A stretch of DNA of 64,000 nt from Gemmatimonas sp. UBA7669 (GTDB taxonomy: Bacteria > Gemmatimonadota > Gemmatimonadetes > Gemmatimonadales > Gemmatimonadaceae), in NCBI RefSeq assembly GCF_002483225.1, contig NZ_DLHL01000003.1:1-64000 (forward strand), given 5' to 3'. The position numbers and the translations under genes are program-made. Shown one piece after another: positions 40,741-50,697 of this stretch; position 1 is the stretch's first letter, and each line of letters opens with the position of its first letter. The notes beneath the pieces were generated by a model that saw nothing but the letters and a program-made list of their open reading frames with translations, was not told the DNA's origin and did not search any database.

Positions 40741-43437
40741 CTACGGCCGGTATCGATCGGCCATCTGGCCAGTCGCCTCGTCGCGCACCACCGCCACCCA
40801 CGGCGCGCGCGCGTCACGCCGCCGCGCCGTCCAGGTCAGCACGACTGGCTCATCGTTGCGCAGCGTGACCGTCTGCGTGGCCGGACCGCGCAAGGTGAGA
40901 TTGTCGGCCTGCAATGTGACCTGACGGCTGCGTTGCGCGGCAGCGCCCGGTTCGGCGCGCAGCGTGAGCCGCAACGTGATCAGGCCGTTCGCTGATGTCG
41001 TATCAGTCAGGGTGAAGTGCTCGCTTGGCTGGACCCCGCTCATGAGGTCTTCCATGAGCCACAGCCAGCGATTGTTGGAGTGCACCCACACTTCCTTGTA
41101 GACGTACATGTTCTGCGACGGCCAGTACGGCAGATCGCTCGTGCCGCGGCTCTGCATGCCCACTGGCAACGTACCCACCATGTCGCCCGAACTCACGCTG
41201 TACTGCTGCGCCCAGTCGTAGCCTTCGCCATACAGCGTGCTCTGCGAGAACGGATTGCGGCCCACCACCCACTCCGCCTGCCGCGTGGCCAATTCAAAGC
41301 CTGCCCGATCGCCGCGCACACGCGACGCCGCCGACAGCGCCTTGGCCTGTGAGAGCAACACGCCGTAGTTGCCGCGTCGCTGGAACCACACGGGGAAGGT
41401 GCGCAAATACCAACCCTCTCCCATGGCCGTGCCGGCGCGCACCTGTTCGGCGTACTCGCTCTGCTTCTCCATATAGCGGCCGCCGGAGTCGGGCACCTGC
41501 ACGCTGTCCACCACGCGATACACGTACGCCGGCAACACTTCGTACGGTGCCGTGTTCTGCGCGCTGCGCTTCTGGTACTCGGCATAGCGCACAATGGTGG
41601 CATACCAGTTCATCCACTCGCCGTGCTGCGGCAGCAGCGCCACCAGTTGCCCCAGCGCCACGATGGGCGCCTGATCGGCGGCGCGATGGAACTGATGAAA
41701 GATCGTGTCGCGATCGGGACCGGTGTAGAAAAAGCCCGACAGCGGCAACGTCGTGCCCACACGCGTGACCTGCTGCGACGCGGTTACCACCCGTGCCAAT
41801 TCCACCGCCTTGTCGCGATAGCGCGCCTCGTTGGTGGCGCGCCAGAGCTCCAGCGACGCGGTGATGCCAATGGCCGCCAGCTCCATGCGCGACGCCGCAA
41901 AGGCCGGTGTGTGCCAGGTGCTCGGCCCCTCGATGCCCACGATGGCGTGATTCCAGTCGTCACGCGCAATGCGCAGCGCTTCTGCGGCACGCGCCGGGTC
42001 ACGGCCGCGGAGCACACGCGAGGCGATGGCACCCGCTGCTGCCGCGATGTAGTTGGCATTGGGATTGTTCTTGGCTTCCACCAGCCGGTCGTCGGCATCG
42101 CCGGCGATGTTGTTGCTCCAGAAGTTGTGCGGTCCGAAGCCCACGCGATATCCACCGTCGAAGCGCACACGCAACACCCAATCGAGGCCCCAGGTAGCTT
42201 CCTCGATGAGGCGCTCCACCAGGGCCTCACTGCCACCCTGCGCGGCGAGTCGCTCGGCCAGCGCAAACATGGCGTAAGCCCCCTCGCCGGTGTTGATGAC
42301 CCCCTGCGACAGATCGCCCGCATCGTGCCAACCGCCACTCATGGTGAGGCGCTGCGTACCAAGCGTGGCAAACCAGTCGAGATGATCGATGCCATGCACA
42401 CCCGGTACGTCGAAGCCACAGCGATTGCCGTAGTAGAAGTTGAGCGACTTCCACACCGACGGATGCCATACTGTGTCATGAATGGCAAAGGGTCGTGTGA
42501 GCCCCTGACTCGTGCGCAGCACATAACGACCCGGCTCGCGCAGTTCACTGAAGTCGAGTTGTTGAAATGTGCCGGTGGGTGTGCGCAGCGTACGCACCGG
42601 CTTGCGCAGCACACTCTCGCCAAACGCATTGTCGCCCACGCGCACCACGTCGAAGGTGGAATCGCGGAGCGCCGAGGCCAGAGCCGACTTGTTGGACCGG
42701 GGCGCATAGCCGCTGTGGCTGAAGGCCAGCTTGCCCGCGCCGATTTCCCAGCCCGTATGCACATCGGGGTCCACGCGCTGCAGCTCAATGGCGCCGATCT
42801 CGAAGGCCACGCGGTCATCGGGTGCCGCCAGCATCTTGTTGACGAAGTAACCGATCTCGAGCCGCGTGACCTTGTCCCGCGCCAGTGGATCGATCTCCCA
42901 CATCACCGCCTGCCAGCCCGGTTTGGCCAGCGAAATCACGTGGGTGCCTTCGCGGTTGTAGCGATCGGGCACCTTGATGGCACCGTCGTTGTGCATGACG
43001 AGCTGCAGCGGCAACACCGGCATGCCGGTGAAGTCGGGCCGCAGCCAGATCACGAGACGGTTGTAGGCCGTCCAGTCTTCATTGGCCACGGCGCGGCGCA
43101 GATTCACCGCCGGCAAGCGTGGGCGCTCGGGCAGGTTGGGTGCGCGGTTGAGGCGCATGTCCACACGCAGCGCACGCATGTCGCCCAGCACCGGTGCCGG
43201 CAGCACCGTCAGCGTGCCGGCACCCGAGAGTGTCCAGGTGCCGGGTCGTGTGTGGTCGTCCAGCACGCGTCGTGCGAGGACGGGCTTGGCCAGCCAGCCG
43301 TGTTCGGCCGACTGCGTGAAATCGATGGGCAGCAGGGCGCGGCGCGGCGCCTGCGACTGGGCCCAGAGCTCAGGCGCGCAGAACGCGATGGCTGAGCCCA
43401 GCAACACCAGCTTGGAACGCACAGGGGGGAGTGACAT
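40741..43437 (-). CDS. Glycoside hydrolase family 9 protein
   Basis: The 898-residue protein has a signal peptide (about 1-27). A jelly-roll-like domain of about 200 residues follows, then a CelD_N Ig-like domain (about 235-320) and a GH9 (alpha/alpha)6 barrel (about 325-840). The catalytic-base region is GGWHDAGD (Asp372, Asp375). The late acid is probably the Glu of YKEVWVHSNN. GH9 enzymes are inverting endoglucanases, exo-glucanases or exo-glucosaminidases; the substrate cannot be read by eye. The extra N-terminal jelly-roll may bind carbohydrate. It is exported and convergent with the M19 gene. Confidence 0.92.
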   Translation of the reverse strand: MSLPPVRSKLVLLGSAIAFCAPELWAQSQAPRRALLPIDFTQSAEHGWLAKPVLARRVLDDHTRPGTWTLSGAGTLTVLPAPVLGDMRALRVDMRLNRAPNLPERPRLPAVNLRRAVANEDWTAYNRLVIWLRPDFTGMPVLPLQLVMHNDGAIKVPDRYNREGTHVISLAKPGWQAVMWEIDPLARDKVTRLEIGYFVNKMLAAPDDRVAFEIGAIELQRVDPDVHTGWEIGAGKLAFSHSGYAPRSNKSALASALRDSTFDVVRVGDNAFGESVLRKPVRTLRTPTGTFQQLDFSELREPGRYVLRTSQGLTRPFAIHDTVWHPSVWKSLNFYYGNRCGFDVPGVHGIDHLDWFATLGTQRLTMSGGWHDAGDLSQGVINTGEGAYAMFALAERLAAQGGSEALVERLIEEATWGLDWVLRVRFDGGYRVGFGPHNFWSNNIAGDADDRLVEAKNNPNANYIAAAAGAIASRVLRGRDPARAAEALRIARDDWNHAIVGIEGPSTWHTPAFAASRMELAAIGITASLELWRATNEARYRDKAVELARVVTASQQVTRVGTTLPLSGFFYTGPDRDTIFHQFHRAADQAPIVALGQLVALLPQHGEWMNWYATIVRYAEYQKRSAQNTAPYEVLPAYVYRVVDSVQVPDSGGRYMEKQSEYAEQVRAGTAMGEGWYLRTFPVWFQRRGNYGVLLSQAKALSAASRVRGDRAGFELATRQAEWVVGRNPFSQSTLYGEGYDWAQQYSVSSGDMVGTLPVGMQSRGTSDLPYWPSQNMYVYKEVWVHSNNRWLWLMEDLMSGVQPSEHFTLTDTTSANGLITLRLTLRAEPGAAAQRSRQVTLQADNLTLRGPATQTVTLRNDEPVVLTWTARRRDARAPWVAVVRDEATGQMADRYRP

Positions 43438-43471
43438 CCCCTATGCTAGCCAACGGTCACACGGCCCGCGA

Positions 43472-46378
43472 CTAACCCAGCAGCAACTCCAGCTCCGCCT
43501 TGCCGATGCCGCCCAGTCCCCCGCGATCCTCACTGAGAATGGCGTCGGCCAACGCCCGCTTGCTGGCCTGCAGCTCGAGAATCTTGGATTCGATGGTGTC
43601 ACGCGCCACGACGCGCGTGGCCAGCACATGCCGGGTCTGACCGATGCGATGCGCACGGTCGATGGCCTGGGCCTCCACCGCCGGATTCCACCACGGGTCG
43701 AGCAGATACACGTACTCGGCGGCCGTGAGGTTGAGGCCGTGTCCACCGGCCTTGAGACTGATGAGAAACAGCGGGGGCCCGTCGGAAGACTGAAAGCGTT
43801 CCACGCGCGCCTGCCGGTCGCGCGTACGGCCGTCGAGGTACTCGTACGCGATGCCCAATGCATCAAGGCGCTGACGCAGCAGCGCCAGGAAGCTCGTGAA
43901 CTGCGAAAACACGAGCGCCTTGTGTCCCTCAGCCGCGATTTCCTGCAACGCCGGAATGAGCGCATCGAGCTTGGCGGAGGGCAGCGACGCCCGCCGCGTA
44001 TCCACCATGGACGGATGACAGGCCGCCTGTCTGAGGCGCAGCAACGCCTCGAGAATATGCATGCGCGACTTGGCCAGACCCGCCTTCTCCACCTGTTCGA
44101 AGACACTTTGCACGTAGCCGCGCCGCAGCTCCTCGTAGAACGCGCGCTGCTCCGGCTCGAGCTCCACCTCGAGTGTCTGCTCGGTACGCGCGGGCAGCTC
44201 GGTGGCCACCTGTCCCTTGGTACGCCGCAGAATCACGGGCCGCAGCGCACGCGACAGCACATCGTTGGGGGACTGCCCCGGCAGAGGCGGCAGCGCCGTC
44301 GTTTCCACCCCCAGCAGACGCGCCGCAGCAGAGAAGCGCGTGGACGCGCCCAGCATGCCAGGGTTCAGGAACTCGAAGAGACTCCAGAGCTCCTCGATGC
44401 GATTTTCGATGGGTGTACCCGTGAGCGCGAGCCGATGATCGGCCTGCAGCAAACGCGCCGCCTTGGCGGTGGCGGTTCCCGAATTCTTGATGGCCTGCGC
44501 CTCATCGAGCACGACATAGTCGAAGCGTCGCGAGCCCAGGCGTTCGATGTCGCGCCGCAGTGTGCCGTAGGTGGTCACCACCACGTCGGCCCGCAGATCG
44601 TCGAGCGCATCGACGGCCCGTTCACCATGACTCAGGTCCACCACCTGCAACGCCGGGGTGAAGCGCGCGGCTTCCTGCACCCAGTTGAATACCAGCGAGC
44701 GCGGCACCACGAGCAGCGACATGCCCTTGCCTTCCACGCGACGCGCTTCGAGCATGGCGAGCACCTGCACCGTCTTGCCCAGGCCCATGTCGTCGGCCAG
44801 ACAACCGCCCAGACCGAAGCGACGCAGGAACTCGAACCACGCGAGGCCGTCGCGCTGATAGCCGCGCAGCTCGCCCACAAAACCCTCGGGCACGGGCACG
44901 CTGCCTATCCGACGGAACTCCCGCAGTTGCTCGCGCGCGGCGAGAAGCTGCGCGTCGACGTCCACGTCGGGCAATTCATCCAGCAGCACGTCGAGCAATG
45001 CCAACTGCGACGGACGAAAACGCAGCGTGGTGCCACGACGTTCACCGATGGCCAGCAGGGCACGCAATTCGGCGAGTTGCTCGTCGGGCAGGAAGCCTAC
45101 CGATCCATCGGGCAGCGTGATCTGCTCCTGGCCCTGATCCACGGCGGCCAGCACCTGCGTGAGCGGAACTTCCTGCTCCCCGTAGCGCACGGCACCCGTG
45201 AGATCGAACCAATCGATGCCCGACGACACGTGCACCTCGAGCTTGCCGGGCGCAACGAACACCGCGCCCTCAGTCTCCACATGCCACCCTTCGCGCACCA
45301 GCGTGGCAATGAGACGCGGCAGCGCATGCGCCTGTACCACCAGTCCCATGCGATTGTCGGCGAAGCTGTACATCTCCTGTGCACCCAGCGCCCGCAACCG
45401 GGTCATGGCATTGCGCTCGGCCGCCGTGCGACGACGGTACAGCGTGCGCGTGTTGCGATCGAAGGCCGTCGGTGCCGACGACTGCACATCCACGAGCGTG
45501 GTGCCGTAGCGGAAGTGCAGCGTGAGCCAGGACTGTGTGCGCTTGCCCAGGTCCGGCCCGCTGCTGATGGTCAGATGCGGCTGCGGCGCGGCGTCGGCTT
45601 CCGATTGCAGTTCGCCCGGCGGCAGCGAAAGACGCGGCGCCTGACGCAGCGCATGATACGCCGCGAGAAACGACGACGGATCGTCACCCAGCTCAAACTC
45701 ACTCGCCTTCCACAGGCGTTGCACCAGCGGCCAGATCTGCTGCGCATCAAAACGCGCCAGCGTATCACCCAACACAATGAGGCCGTGTTCGGTGATCCAA
45801 TCCGTGTCGGCCAGCGGACGCGAGCTGCCATCACGCTGCACGTCGCCCACCAGCACGTAGCGCTCCGGACTCGGTCGTTCGATACGCAGCGTTACGGTCC
45901 ACGGTGCACCGTCATCCCAGCGCAACACACGCCGATCGAGCGAACGCCGATTGCTGCGCAACATGGCCCGACCCGTGTCACACATGCTGCGCAGTGTGGT
46001 CCCGTAGGCACGCGGACGCAGCAGAAATCCACCCGGCGGCATGCCGGTCACGCCCGTGGCCTCACTGCTGCCCAGCAGCATTTCCGCGATCTGTCGATCG
46101 ATGGGGTCGTAGGCATTGACCCACGCGTCAGCCGAGAACGCAAAGGGCTTGGGCTCATCCCAGCTGCCATCACGGTCGCGACGCTGCGTGGCAATCTCCA
46201 CACGCACACCGGGCTCGGCTTGCGGCTCCGTCAGGTGCAGCTGATAGATCAGCCGACGGTCGGCAGGCAGCGAGGGCGCCCGCGTAGGCGGACGCAGCTC
46301 GCTGCTGCCGGACTGCTGCTGGCGCGCCTGGGTTTCCTGGAGCGCCTGCAGCCATTCCCGATCCGGCGCATCACTCAT
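43472..46378 (-). CDS. SNF2-family DEAD-box ATPase (HepA-like)
   Basis: The 968-residue protein has an N-terminal region of about 430 residues of unknown fold. It is followed by the SNF2 core with LADDMGLGKT (Walker A), VLDEAQAIKN (DEAQ) and TGTPIENR. The helicase C domain has VFSQFTSFL and AIDRAHRIGQTR. It should translocate on double-stranded DNA in an ATP-dependent way. ATG 46378 is favoured (MSDAPDRE); an ATG at 46411 is also possible. It lies downstream of tex in the same direction. Confidence 0.93.
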   Translation of the reverse strand: MSDAPDREWLQALQETQARQQQSGSSELRPPTRAPSLPADRRLIYQLHLTEPQAEPGVRVEIATQRRDRDGSWDEPKPFAFSADAWVNAYDPIDRQIAEMLLGSSEATGVTGMPPGGFLLRPRAYGTTLRSMCDTGRAMLRSNRRSLDRRVLRWDDGAPWTVTLRIERPSPERYVLVGDVQRDGSSRPLADTDWITEHGLIVLGDTLARFDAQQIWPLVQRLWKASEFELGDDPSSFLAAYHALRQAPRLSLPPGELQSEADAAPQPHLTISSGPDLGKRTQSWLTLHFRYGTTLVDVQSSAPTAFDRNTRTLYRRRTAAERNAMTRLRALGAQEMYSFADNRMGLVVQAHALPRLIATLVREGWHVETEGAVFVAPGKLEVHVSSGIDWFDLTGAVRYGEQEVPLTQVLAAVDQGQEQITLPDGSVGFLPDEQLAELRALLAIGERRGTTLRFRPSQLALLDVLLDELPDVDVDAQLLAAREQLREFRRIGSVPVPEGFVGELRGYQRDGLAWFEFLRRFGLGGCLADDMGLGKTVQVLAMLEARRVEGKGMSLLVVPRSLVFNWVQEAARFTPALQVVDLSHGERAVDALDDLRADVVVTTYGTLRRDIERLGSRRFDYVVLDEAQAIKNSGTATAKAARLLQADHRLALTGTPIENRIEELWSLFEFLNPGMLGASTRFSAAARLLGVETTALPPLPGQSPNDVLSRALRPVILRRTKGQVATELPARTEQTLEVELEPEQRAFYEELRRGYVQSVFEQVEKAGLAKSRMHILEALLRLRQAACHPSMVDTRRASLPSAKLDALIPALQEIAAEGHKALVFSQFTSFLALLRQRLDALGIAYEYLDGRTRDRQARVERFQSSDGPPLFLISLKAGGHGLNLTAAEYVYLLDPWWNPAVEAQAIDRAHRIGQTRHVLATRVVARDTIESKILELQASKRALADAILSEDRGGLGGIGKAELELLLG

Positions 46379-46441
46379 GCCGAGACCGACCACGTGGGGA
46401 CGTTCATGCACATCCCTGCAATGTAGCGGATTTTCTGCGCG

Positions 46442-48778
46442 TTACTTGAAGCGGATGCCGTTCGGGGCAATGGCACCCTTCGTCGGAACAAAAGGCTTGG
46501 GTGCCGGCTTCGCCGGTCCGCGGGCAGGACCACGGTTGGCGTTGGTAACGTCACGCCGGGTCCCCTCTTCCCCGCTGGCCGACTGGGCGCGTCCCGTGCC
46601 GTTGCCACCGTCGCTGCGCATGCTGAGGGCGATGCGGTTACGAGGCAGATCGACGCTCTGCACGGTGACCTTGACCTTCTGCCCCACTTTCACGGCGTCG
46701 TTCGGGTCCTTCACGTAGCGATCGGCCAACTGACTGACATGTACCAGTCCGTCCTGGTGCACGCCGATGTCCACAAAGGCGCCGAAGGCCACGATGTTGG
46801 TGACGACGCCCTCGAGCACCATGCCGGGCAAGAGATCACTGGGCTTCTGAATGTCGTCGCGGAATGCGGGCGGTTCGAACGCGGCACGTGGGTCACGGCC
46901 CGGCTTCTTGAGTTCGGCCGCGATGTCCTGCAGCGTGGGCATGCCCACGTCGCCGCTGACGTAGCGCCGCAGGTCGATGCGATCCACCAGTGTGTCGTTA
47001 CCCACGAGCTCACCCACCTGCACCCCGAGATCGGCTGCCATGCGCTCCACCAGCGCATAACGTTCCGGGTGCACGGCACTGGCATCGAGGGGGTGCGCAC
47101 CGCCGCGCACACGAAGGAAGCCCGCCGCCTGCTCGAAGGCTTTGGCGCCCAAACGCGGCACCTCGGTGAGCTCCTTGCGCGACTTGAAGCCGCCGCGCGT
47201 GTCGCGCAGCGTCACGATGGCCTGTGCGAGACTCGGACCAATGCCAGCCACGTAGCCCAGCAGTGCGGCCGAGGCCGTGTTGACCTCCACGCCCACACGG
47301 TTCACGGCGCTTTCGACCGTGTCATCAAGGCGTTGCTTGAGCCGGGTCTGATTGACGTCATGCTGATACTGCCCCACACCGATGCTCTTGGGATCGATCT
47401 TCACGAGCTCGGCCAGCGGGTCCTGCAGGCGCCGGGCAATGCTCACCGCCCCACGCAGCGACACGTCGAGCTCAGGAAACTCCTGACGCGCCAAATCGCT
47501 GGCGCTGTACACCGACGCACCGGCTTCATTCACCACCACGACCTGCGGACGTGGCGCGTCGAGTTCGCGCAGCGCCGCCTTGGTGAGCGTCTCCGTCTCA
47601 CGGCTGGCCGTGCCGTTGCCGATGGCAATGAGTTCGGGGGTGAAACGCTGCACCATGGCGCGCACGGCGCCGGCAAAGCGGTCTTCCTGATGCAGATACA
47701 GCGTGTCGGTGTGCACCAGCGCGCCGGTAGCGCTCACCACCGCCACCTTGACGCCGGTTCGGAAGCCCGGGTCCAAACCTATCACCCGCTTTTCGCCGGC
47801 CGGTGACGCGAGCAACAATTGCTCGAGGTTCCGACCGAAGATGGTGATGGCTTCGTCGTCGGCGCGTGTCTTGAGCTCCACGCGCAGTTCCACCTCGATG
47901 GCCGGCGCCAAGAGACGCTTGTACGTGTCGGTGCACACCAGTGTGAGCTGCTGCACCGCCTTGCGACGACCGATGACCTCCTGCTGCAGGCGCGTGGTGA
48001 TGTCTTCAACCGGCGCCTCAATGCGCCACAGCAGTTCACCTTCGGTTTCGCCGCGACGAATGGCCAGCATGCGATGACTGGGAATGGTGCCCAGCGACTC
48101 CGAAAACTCGAAGTAGTCCTTGAACTTCGACTCGTCACTCTTCTTCTCGGCAATCACGCTGCTCTTGACCACGCCCTTGGCGCGCGTGACCTCACGCACC
48201 CAGCCGCGCACGACGGCGTCTTCGGCAATCTGCTCCGACAGGATGTCGCGGGCGCCCTGCAGCGCCGCCTCGGCGGTGGGCACTTCACTCGGCTTGCCGT
48301 CCACTTCGGGCAAAACAAACTCGGACGCCTTCGCAAGCGCGGCGGCATCGTCGAGTGATCCTTCCCACAGTACGTCGGCCAGGGGACCAAGTCCGCGCTC
48401 GCGCGCGATCATGGCACGCGTCCGCCGCTTGGGCTTGAAGGGCAGGTACAGGTCTTCAAGTGCCTGCTTGGTGTCAGCGGCCAGAATGGATGCCTTGAGT
48501 GCATCGTCGAGCTTGCCCTGCTCGTCGATACTCTTGAGGATCGCGGCGCGGCGGTCCTCCATCTCCGTCAGATACTCGGCGCGCTCACGCACATCGCGGA
48601 GCTGCACTTCGTCGAGGCCGCCCGTCATTTCCTTGCGGTAGCGGGCAATGAAGGGAAGCGTGGCGCCCTCGGCAAAGAGCGCGAGGGTGCGCTGAACCTG
48701 CTGCGGGTTCAGGGAGAGTTCCGTCGCCACGCGCGCGATGATGGCGGGGGCGAGGGTTTCAACGGTGGGTGCGGTCAT
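46442..48778 (-). CDS. tex: Tex-like RNA-binding transcription accessory protein
   Basis: The 778-residue Tex protein has an N-terminal helical part (TLPFIARYRKEMTGGLDEVQL) and the YqgF/RNase-H-like domain (VIGLDPGFRTGVKVAVV). Helix-hairpin-helix segments follow (ALLGYVAGIGPSLAQAI, VPRLGAKAFEQAAGFLRV). The S1 domain lies at about 655-725 (GMVLEGVVTNIVAFGAFVDIG). Tex binds nucleic acid and is related to Spt6; it affects transcription and stress resistance. The C-terminal tail is long, basic and Gly/Pro/Ala-rich. A same-strand SNF2 gene follows. Confidence 0.95.
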   Translation of the reverse strand: MTAPTVETLAPAIIARVATELSLNPQQVQRTLALFAEGATLPFIARYRKEMTGGLDEVQLRDVRERAEYLTEMEDRRAAILKSIDEQGKLDDALKASILAADTKQALEDLYLPFKPKRRTRAMIARERGLGPLADVLWEGSLDDAAALAKASEFVLPEVDGKPSEVPTAEAALQGARDILSEQIAEDAVVRGWVREVTRAKGVVKSSVIAEKKSDESKFKDYFEFSESLGTIPSHRMLAIRRGETEGELLWRIEAPVEDITTRLQQEVIGRRKAVQQLTLVCTDTYKRLLAPAIEVELRVELKTRADDEAITIFGRNLEQLLLASPAGEKRVIGLDPGFRTGVKVAVVSATGALVHTDTLYLHQEDRFAGAVRAMVQRFTPELIAIGNGTASRETETLTKAALRELDAPRPQVVVVNEAGASVYSASDLARQEFPELDVSLRGAVSIARRLQDPLAELVKIDPKSIGVGQYQHDVNQTRLKQRLDDTVESAVNRVGVEVNTASAALLGYVAGIGPSLAQAIVTLRDTRGGFKSRKELTEVPRLGAKAFEQAAGFLRVRGGAHPLDASAVHPERYALVERMAADLGVQVGELVGNDTLVDRIDLRRYVSGDVGMPTLQDIAAELKKPGRDPRAAFEPPAFRDDIQKPSDLLPGMVLEGVVTNIVAFGAFVDIGVHQDGLVHVSQLADRYVKDPNDAVKVGQKVKVTVQSVDLPRNRIALSMRSDGGNGTGRAQSASGEEGTRRDVTNANRGPARGPAKPAPKPFVPTKGAIAPNGIRFK

Positions 48779-48824
48779 GGCGCGGAGTCTATGCGGCCCG
48801 TGCGCCGTTGTGGAGGTCTTGCCT

Positions 48825-48849
48825 TTTGGCCGAGTACACCTCGGCCAAA
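48825..48849. terminator. Perfect hairpin between reductase and tex genes
   Basis: TTTGGCCGAG (48825-48834) and CTCGGCCAAA (48840-48849) form a perfect 10-bp stem around a 5-base loop. It lies 20 bases beyond the stop of the minus-strand reductase gene. The A/T ends support a terminator, although the T-run is short. Confidence 0.5.
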
Positions 48850-48869
48850 TCAGCGAAGTGCGACCTGTG

Positions 48870-49478
48870 TCACGCGCGCCGGAGTATGCCCCAGGAGAAC
48901 TCGCGGCCCAGGTTGGCCGAGGCCGTGATCCACACGAGTGCGGCCGGCTCGATGAATCGTGCGCGCGTCAACGGACCAAGCCGCACCGGCTCGAAGCCGA
49001 TGTCTGTCGCGATGCGCGATACGACATCGCACGCGGCGACATCATCACCGCACAACCACAGCACCGAACGCGCGTCGCCGAAACGCGGATTGGCCATGAC
49101 TTCCATGCCGATGCTGTTGAACGCCTTCACGACCTGCGCACCGGGCGCCCAGCGTGCCACTTGCTCCGCGCCGGAGTCGGTGGTGCCGTGCGTCAGCACC
49201 ATGCCGGGACCAATGGGGTTGGTGGCGTCAATCAGCACCTTGCCCGCAAGGTCGCCTGCAGCGACCAGCGTGGCCTCCGCGCCAGCCCACGCGCTGGTGA
49301 GCACCAGCACCTCACTGCGTGATGCGGCATCGGCCAACGTGAGCACGGGACCCGGAGTATCGGCGTGTTTCGGGTCTTCGGGTGCGCGCACACCGTAGAC
49401 CACGTCATGTCCGGCGTCGGCAAAACGACGACCAAGTGTCGTGCCGACACGTCCGGCACCGAGAATGGCAATGCGCAT
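48870..49478 (-). CDS. NADPH-dependent F420-reductase-like Rossmann protein
   Basis: The 202-residue protein has a Rossmann motif GAGRVGTTLG at residues 7-16, DATNPIG, VKAFNSIGMEVM and a C-terminal region typical of the Fno/NADPH:F420 oxidoreductase-like family. Many members use flavin or quinone substrates rather than F420. It starts directly after the stop of the DJ-1-like gene, so the pair is one operon controlled from the divergent HxlR intergenic region. Confidence 0.85.
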   Translation of the reverse strand: MRIAILGAGRVGTTLGRRFADAGHDVVYGVRAPEDPKHADTPGPVLTLADAASRSEVLVLTSAWAGAEATLVAAGDLAGKVLIDATNPIGPGMVLTHGTTDSGAEQVARWAPGAQVVKAFNSIGMEVMANPRFGDARSVLWLCGDDVAACDVVSRIATDIGFEPVRLGPLTRARFIEPAALVWITASANLGREFSWGILRRA

Positions 49479-50225
49479 CTATCGCCCCAGGGTTTCGATG
49501 ACGAGCCGCGCCGCCGCGGCCCCGGAAAACTGCTGCTGACCAGTGATCAGGCGGCCGTCGCGCACCGCAAACGAACGAAAGCGCTGATCCACCACAAAGT
49601 TCGTGCCTTCGATGTTTCGCGCTTCCGACTCAATCCAGAAGGGCTGGATACGCATGCCCACGAATGCGTCCGCATAGGATTCCTCACTGTCGGCAAAGCC
49701 GGTCCACGTCTTGCCGTGCACCAGCAGCTCGCCGCTGGACAGCCGTGTCTCGAGCAGCAGGCAGGTGGCATGACATACCAGCGCCGTCACCTTTCCGGCC
49801 TCGTAAAAGCGCGCCACCAGTGACTGCATGCCGGCATGACCGCGGAAGGTGATCATGGGCGACTGCCCGCCGACCACAAACAGTGCGTCGTACGCACCGA
49901 CGTCCACATCGGCGATGGACGGCGTGCTGGCCAGCAGCGCGGCGTGGGTGGGCGACTTCTTGAAGCCGAGAGACAGAATGTCCTGCGCTGAGTAGCCGCT
50001 GGCGTCCTCCGGATCGGAGTAGGCGTCGGCCTGCAGAGCACCACCGCCCGGGCTCCGAATGTCCACCTGGTACCCCGCTTCGGTGAACTCCCAGTAGGGA
50101 TGCGTCAGCTCGGCCCACCAGAAGCCCACCGGCCACTGGGTAACGGGAGAAACCGCGGCGTTGGCCGCCACGATCAGAATGCGCTTGGGTTGCGCGGGGT
50201 TGGTGATGTTCGCATTGGCACTCAC
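49479..50225 (-). CDS. DJ-1/PfpI-family protein (type 1 glutamine amidotransferase-like)
   Basis: The 248-residue protein has FWWAELTHPYWEF, VDIRSPGGG, FVVGGQSPMITF and the nucleophile-elbow region ALVCHATCLLL with the probable active Cys. Relatives are glyoxalase/deglycase-like or chaperone Hsp31-type enzymes protecting from aldehydes. I chose GTG 50225; the open frame to 50330 would overlap the operator and the HxlR start. It forms an operon with the F420-type reductase and is divergent from the HxlR gene. Confidence 0.85.
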   Translation of the reverse strand: MSANANITNPAQPKRILIVAANAAVSPVTQWPVGFWWAELTHPYWEFTEAGYQVDIRSPGGGALQADAYSDPEDASGYSAQDILSLGFKKSPTHAALLASTPSIADVDVGAYDALFVVGGQSPMITFRGHAGMQSLVARFYEAGKVTALVCHATCLLLETRLSSGELLVHGKTWTGFADSEESYADAFVGMRIQPFWIESEARNIEGTNFVVDQRFRSFAVRDGRLITGQQQFSGAAAARLVIETLGR

Positions 50226-50283
50226 GAAACCGCTCCTGTTGAAAGTGACGGGAGCACGGTACGATTGCACAAACACCAGCGAC

Positions 50284-50308
50284 AGTATGCACCTTTTGGG
50301 GTGATACT
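50284..50308. promoter_or_regulatory. Imperfect dyad, probable HxlR operator
   Basis: AGTATGCACC at the left and GGGGTGATACT at the right form an imperfect 25-bp inverted repeat (one inserted base), 20 bases before the HxlR ATG and about 60 before the DJ-1-like start. HxlR regulators commonly bind such dyads in divergent intergenic regions. The binding protein is inferred from position. Confidence 0.5.
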
Positions 50309-50328
50309 TACCATTCGGAGAGTGGACC

Positions 50329-50697
50329 ATGCCCGAATTTCACTTCGAGGGCCACACCTTTCAGAGCCCGGTTGAACTGGCCCTGCATGCCATCGGTGGC
50401 AAGTGGAAGATGCCCATTCTCTGGCGTCTCAATCAGCGCGATTGGCGCTACAACGAACTGCACCGCGATCTCAAGCGCGTCTCACACAAGATGCTCACCC
50501 AGCAGTTGCGTGAACTCGAGGACGCCGGCCTGCTGACACGCACGGTGCACCCCGTGGTGCCACCGCACGTGGACTACGCCATCACCGACCTCGGCCGCAC
50601 GGCGCTGCCTGCCATTGAAACCCTGCGCAGTTGGGGCGCGAGCTACCGGGCCGCCCGTGAGGCGGCCCGGCAACCAGACCCCGTGTCAGCGCGCTGA
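50329..50697 (+). CDS. HxlR-family transcriptional regulator
   Basis: The 122-residue winged-helix protein has ALHAIGGKWKMPILWRL, RYNELHRDLKRVSHKMLTQQLRELEDAGLL and YAITDLGRTALPAIETLRSW, all typical of HxlR. These act as dimers and often respond to aldehydes, quinones or redox stress. No Cys is present, so a thiol switch such as in YodB is unlikely here. It is divergent from the DJ-1-like/reductase operon, its likely target. Its 3' end overlaps the convergent S41 gene by 12 bases. Confidence 0.92.
   Translation: MPEFHFEGHTFQSPVELALHAIGGKWKMPILWRLNQRDWRYNELHRDLKRVSHKMLTQQLRELEDAGLLTRTVHPVVPPHVDYAITDLGRTALPAIETLRSWGASYRAAREAARQPDPVSAR

Noticed and set aside
43082..46426. 1114-codon plus-strand open frame opposite the GH9 and SNF2 genes
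   Set aside because: It is an antisense shadow produced by high-GC codon use. The minus-strand proteins show complete GH9 and SNF2 motifs, and the antisense product has no recognisable domain.
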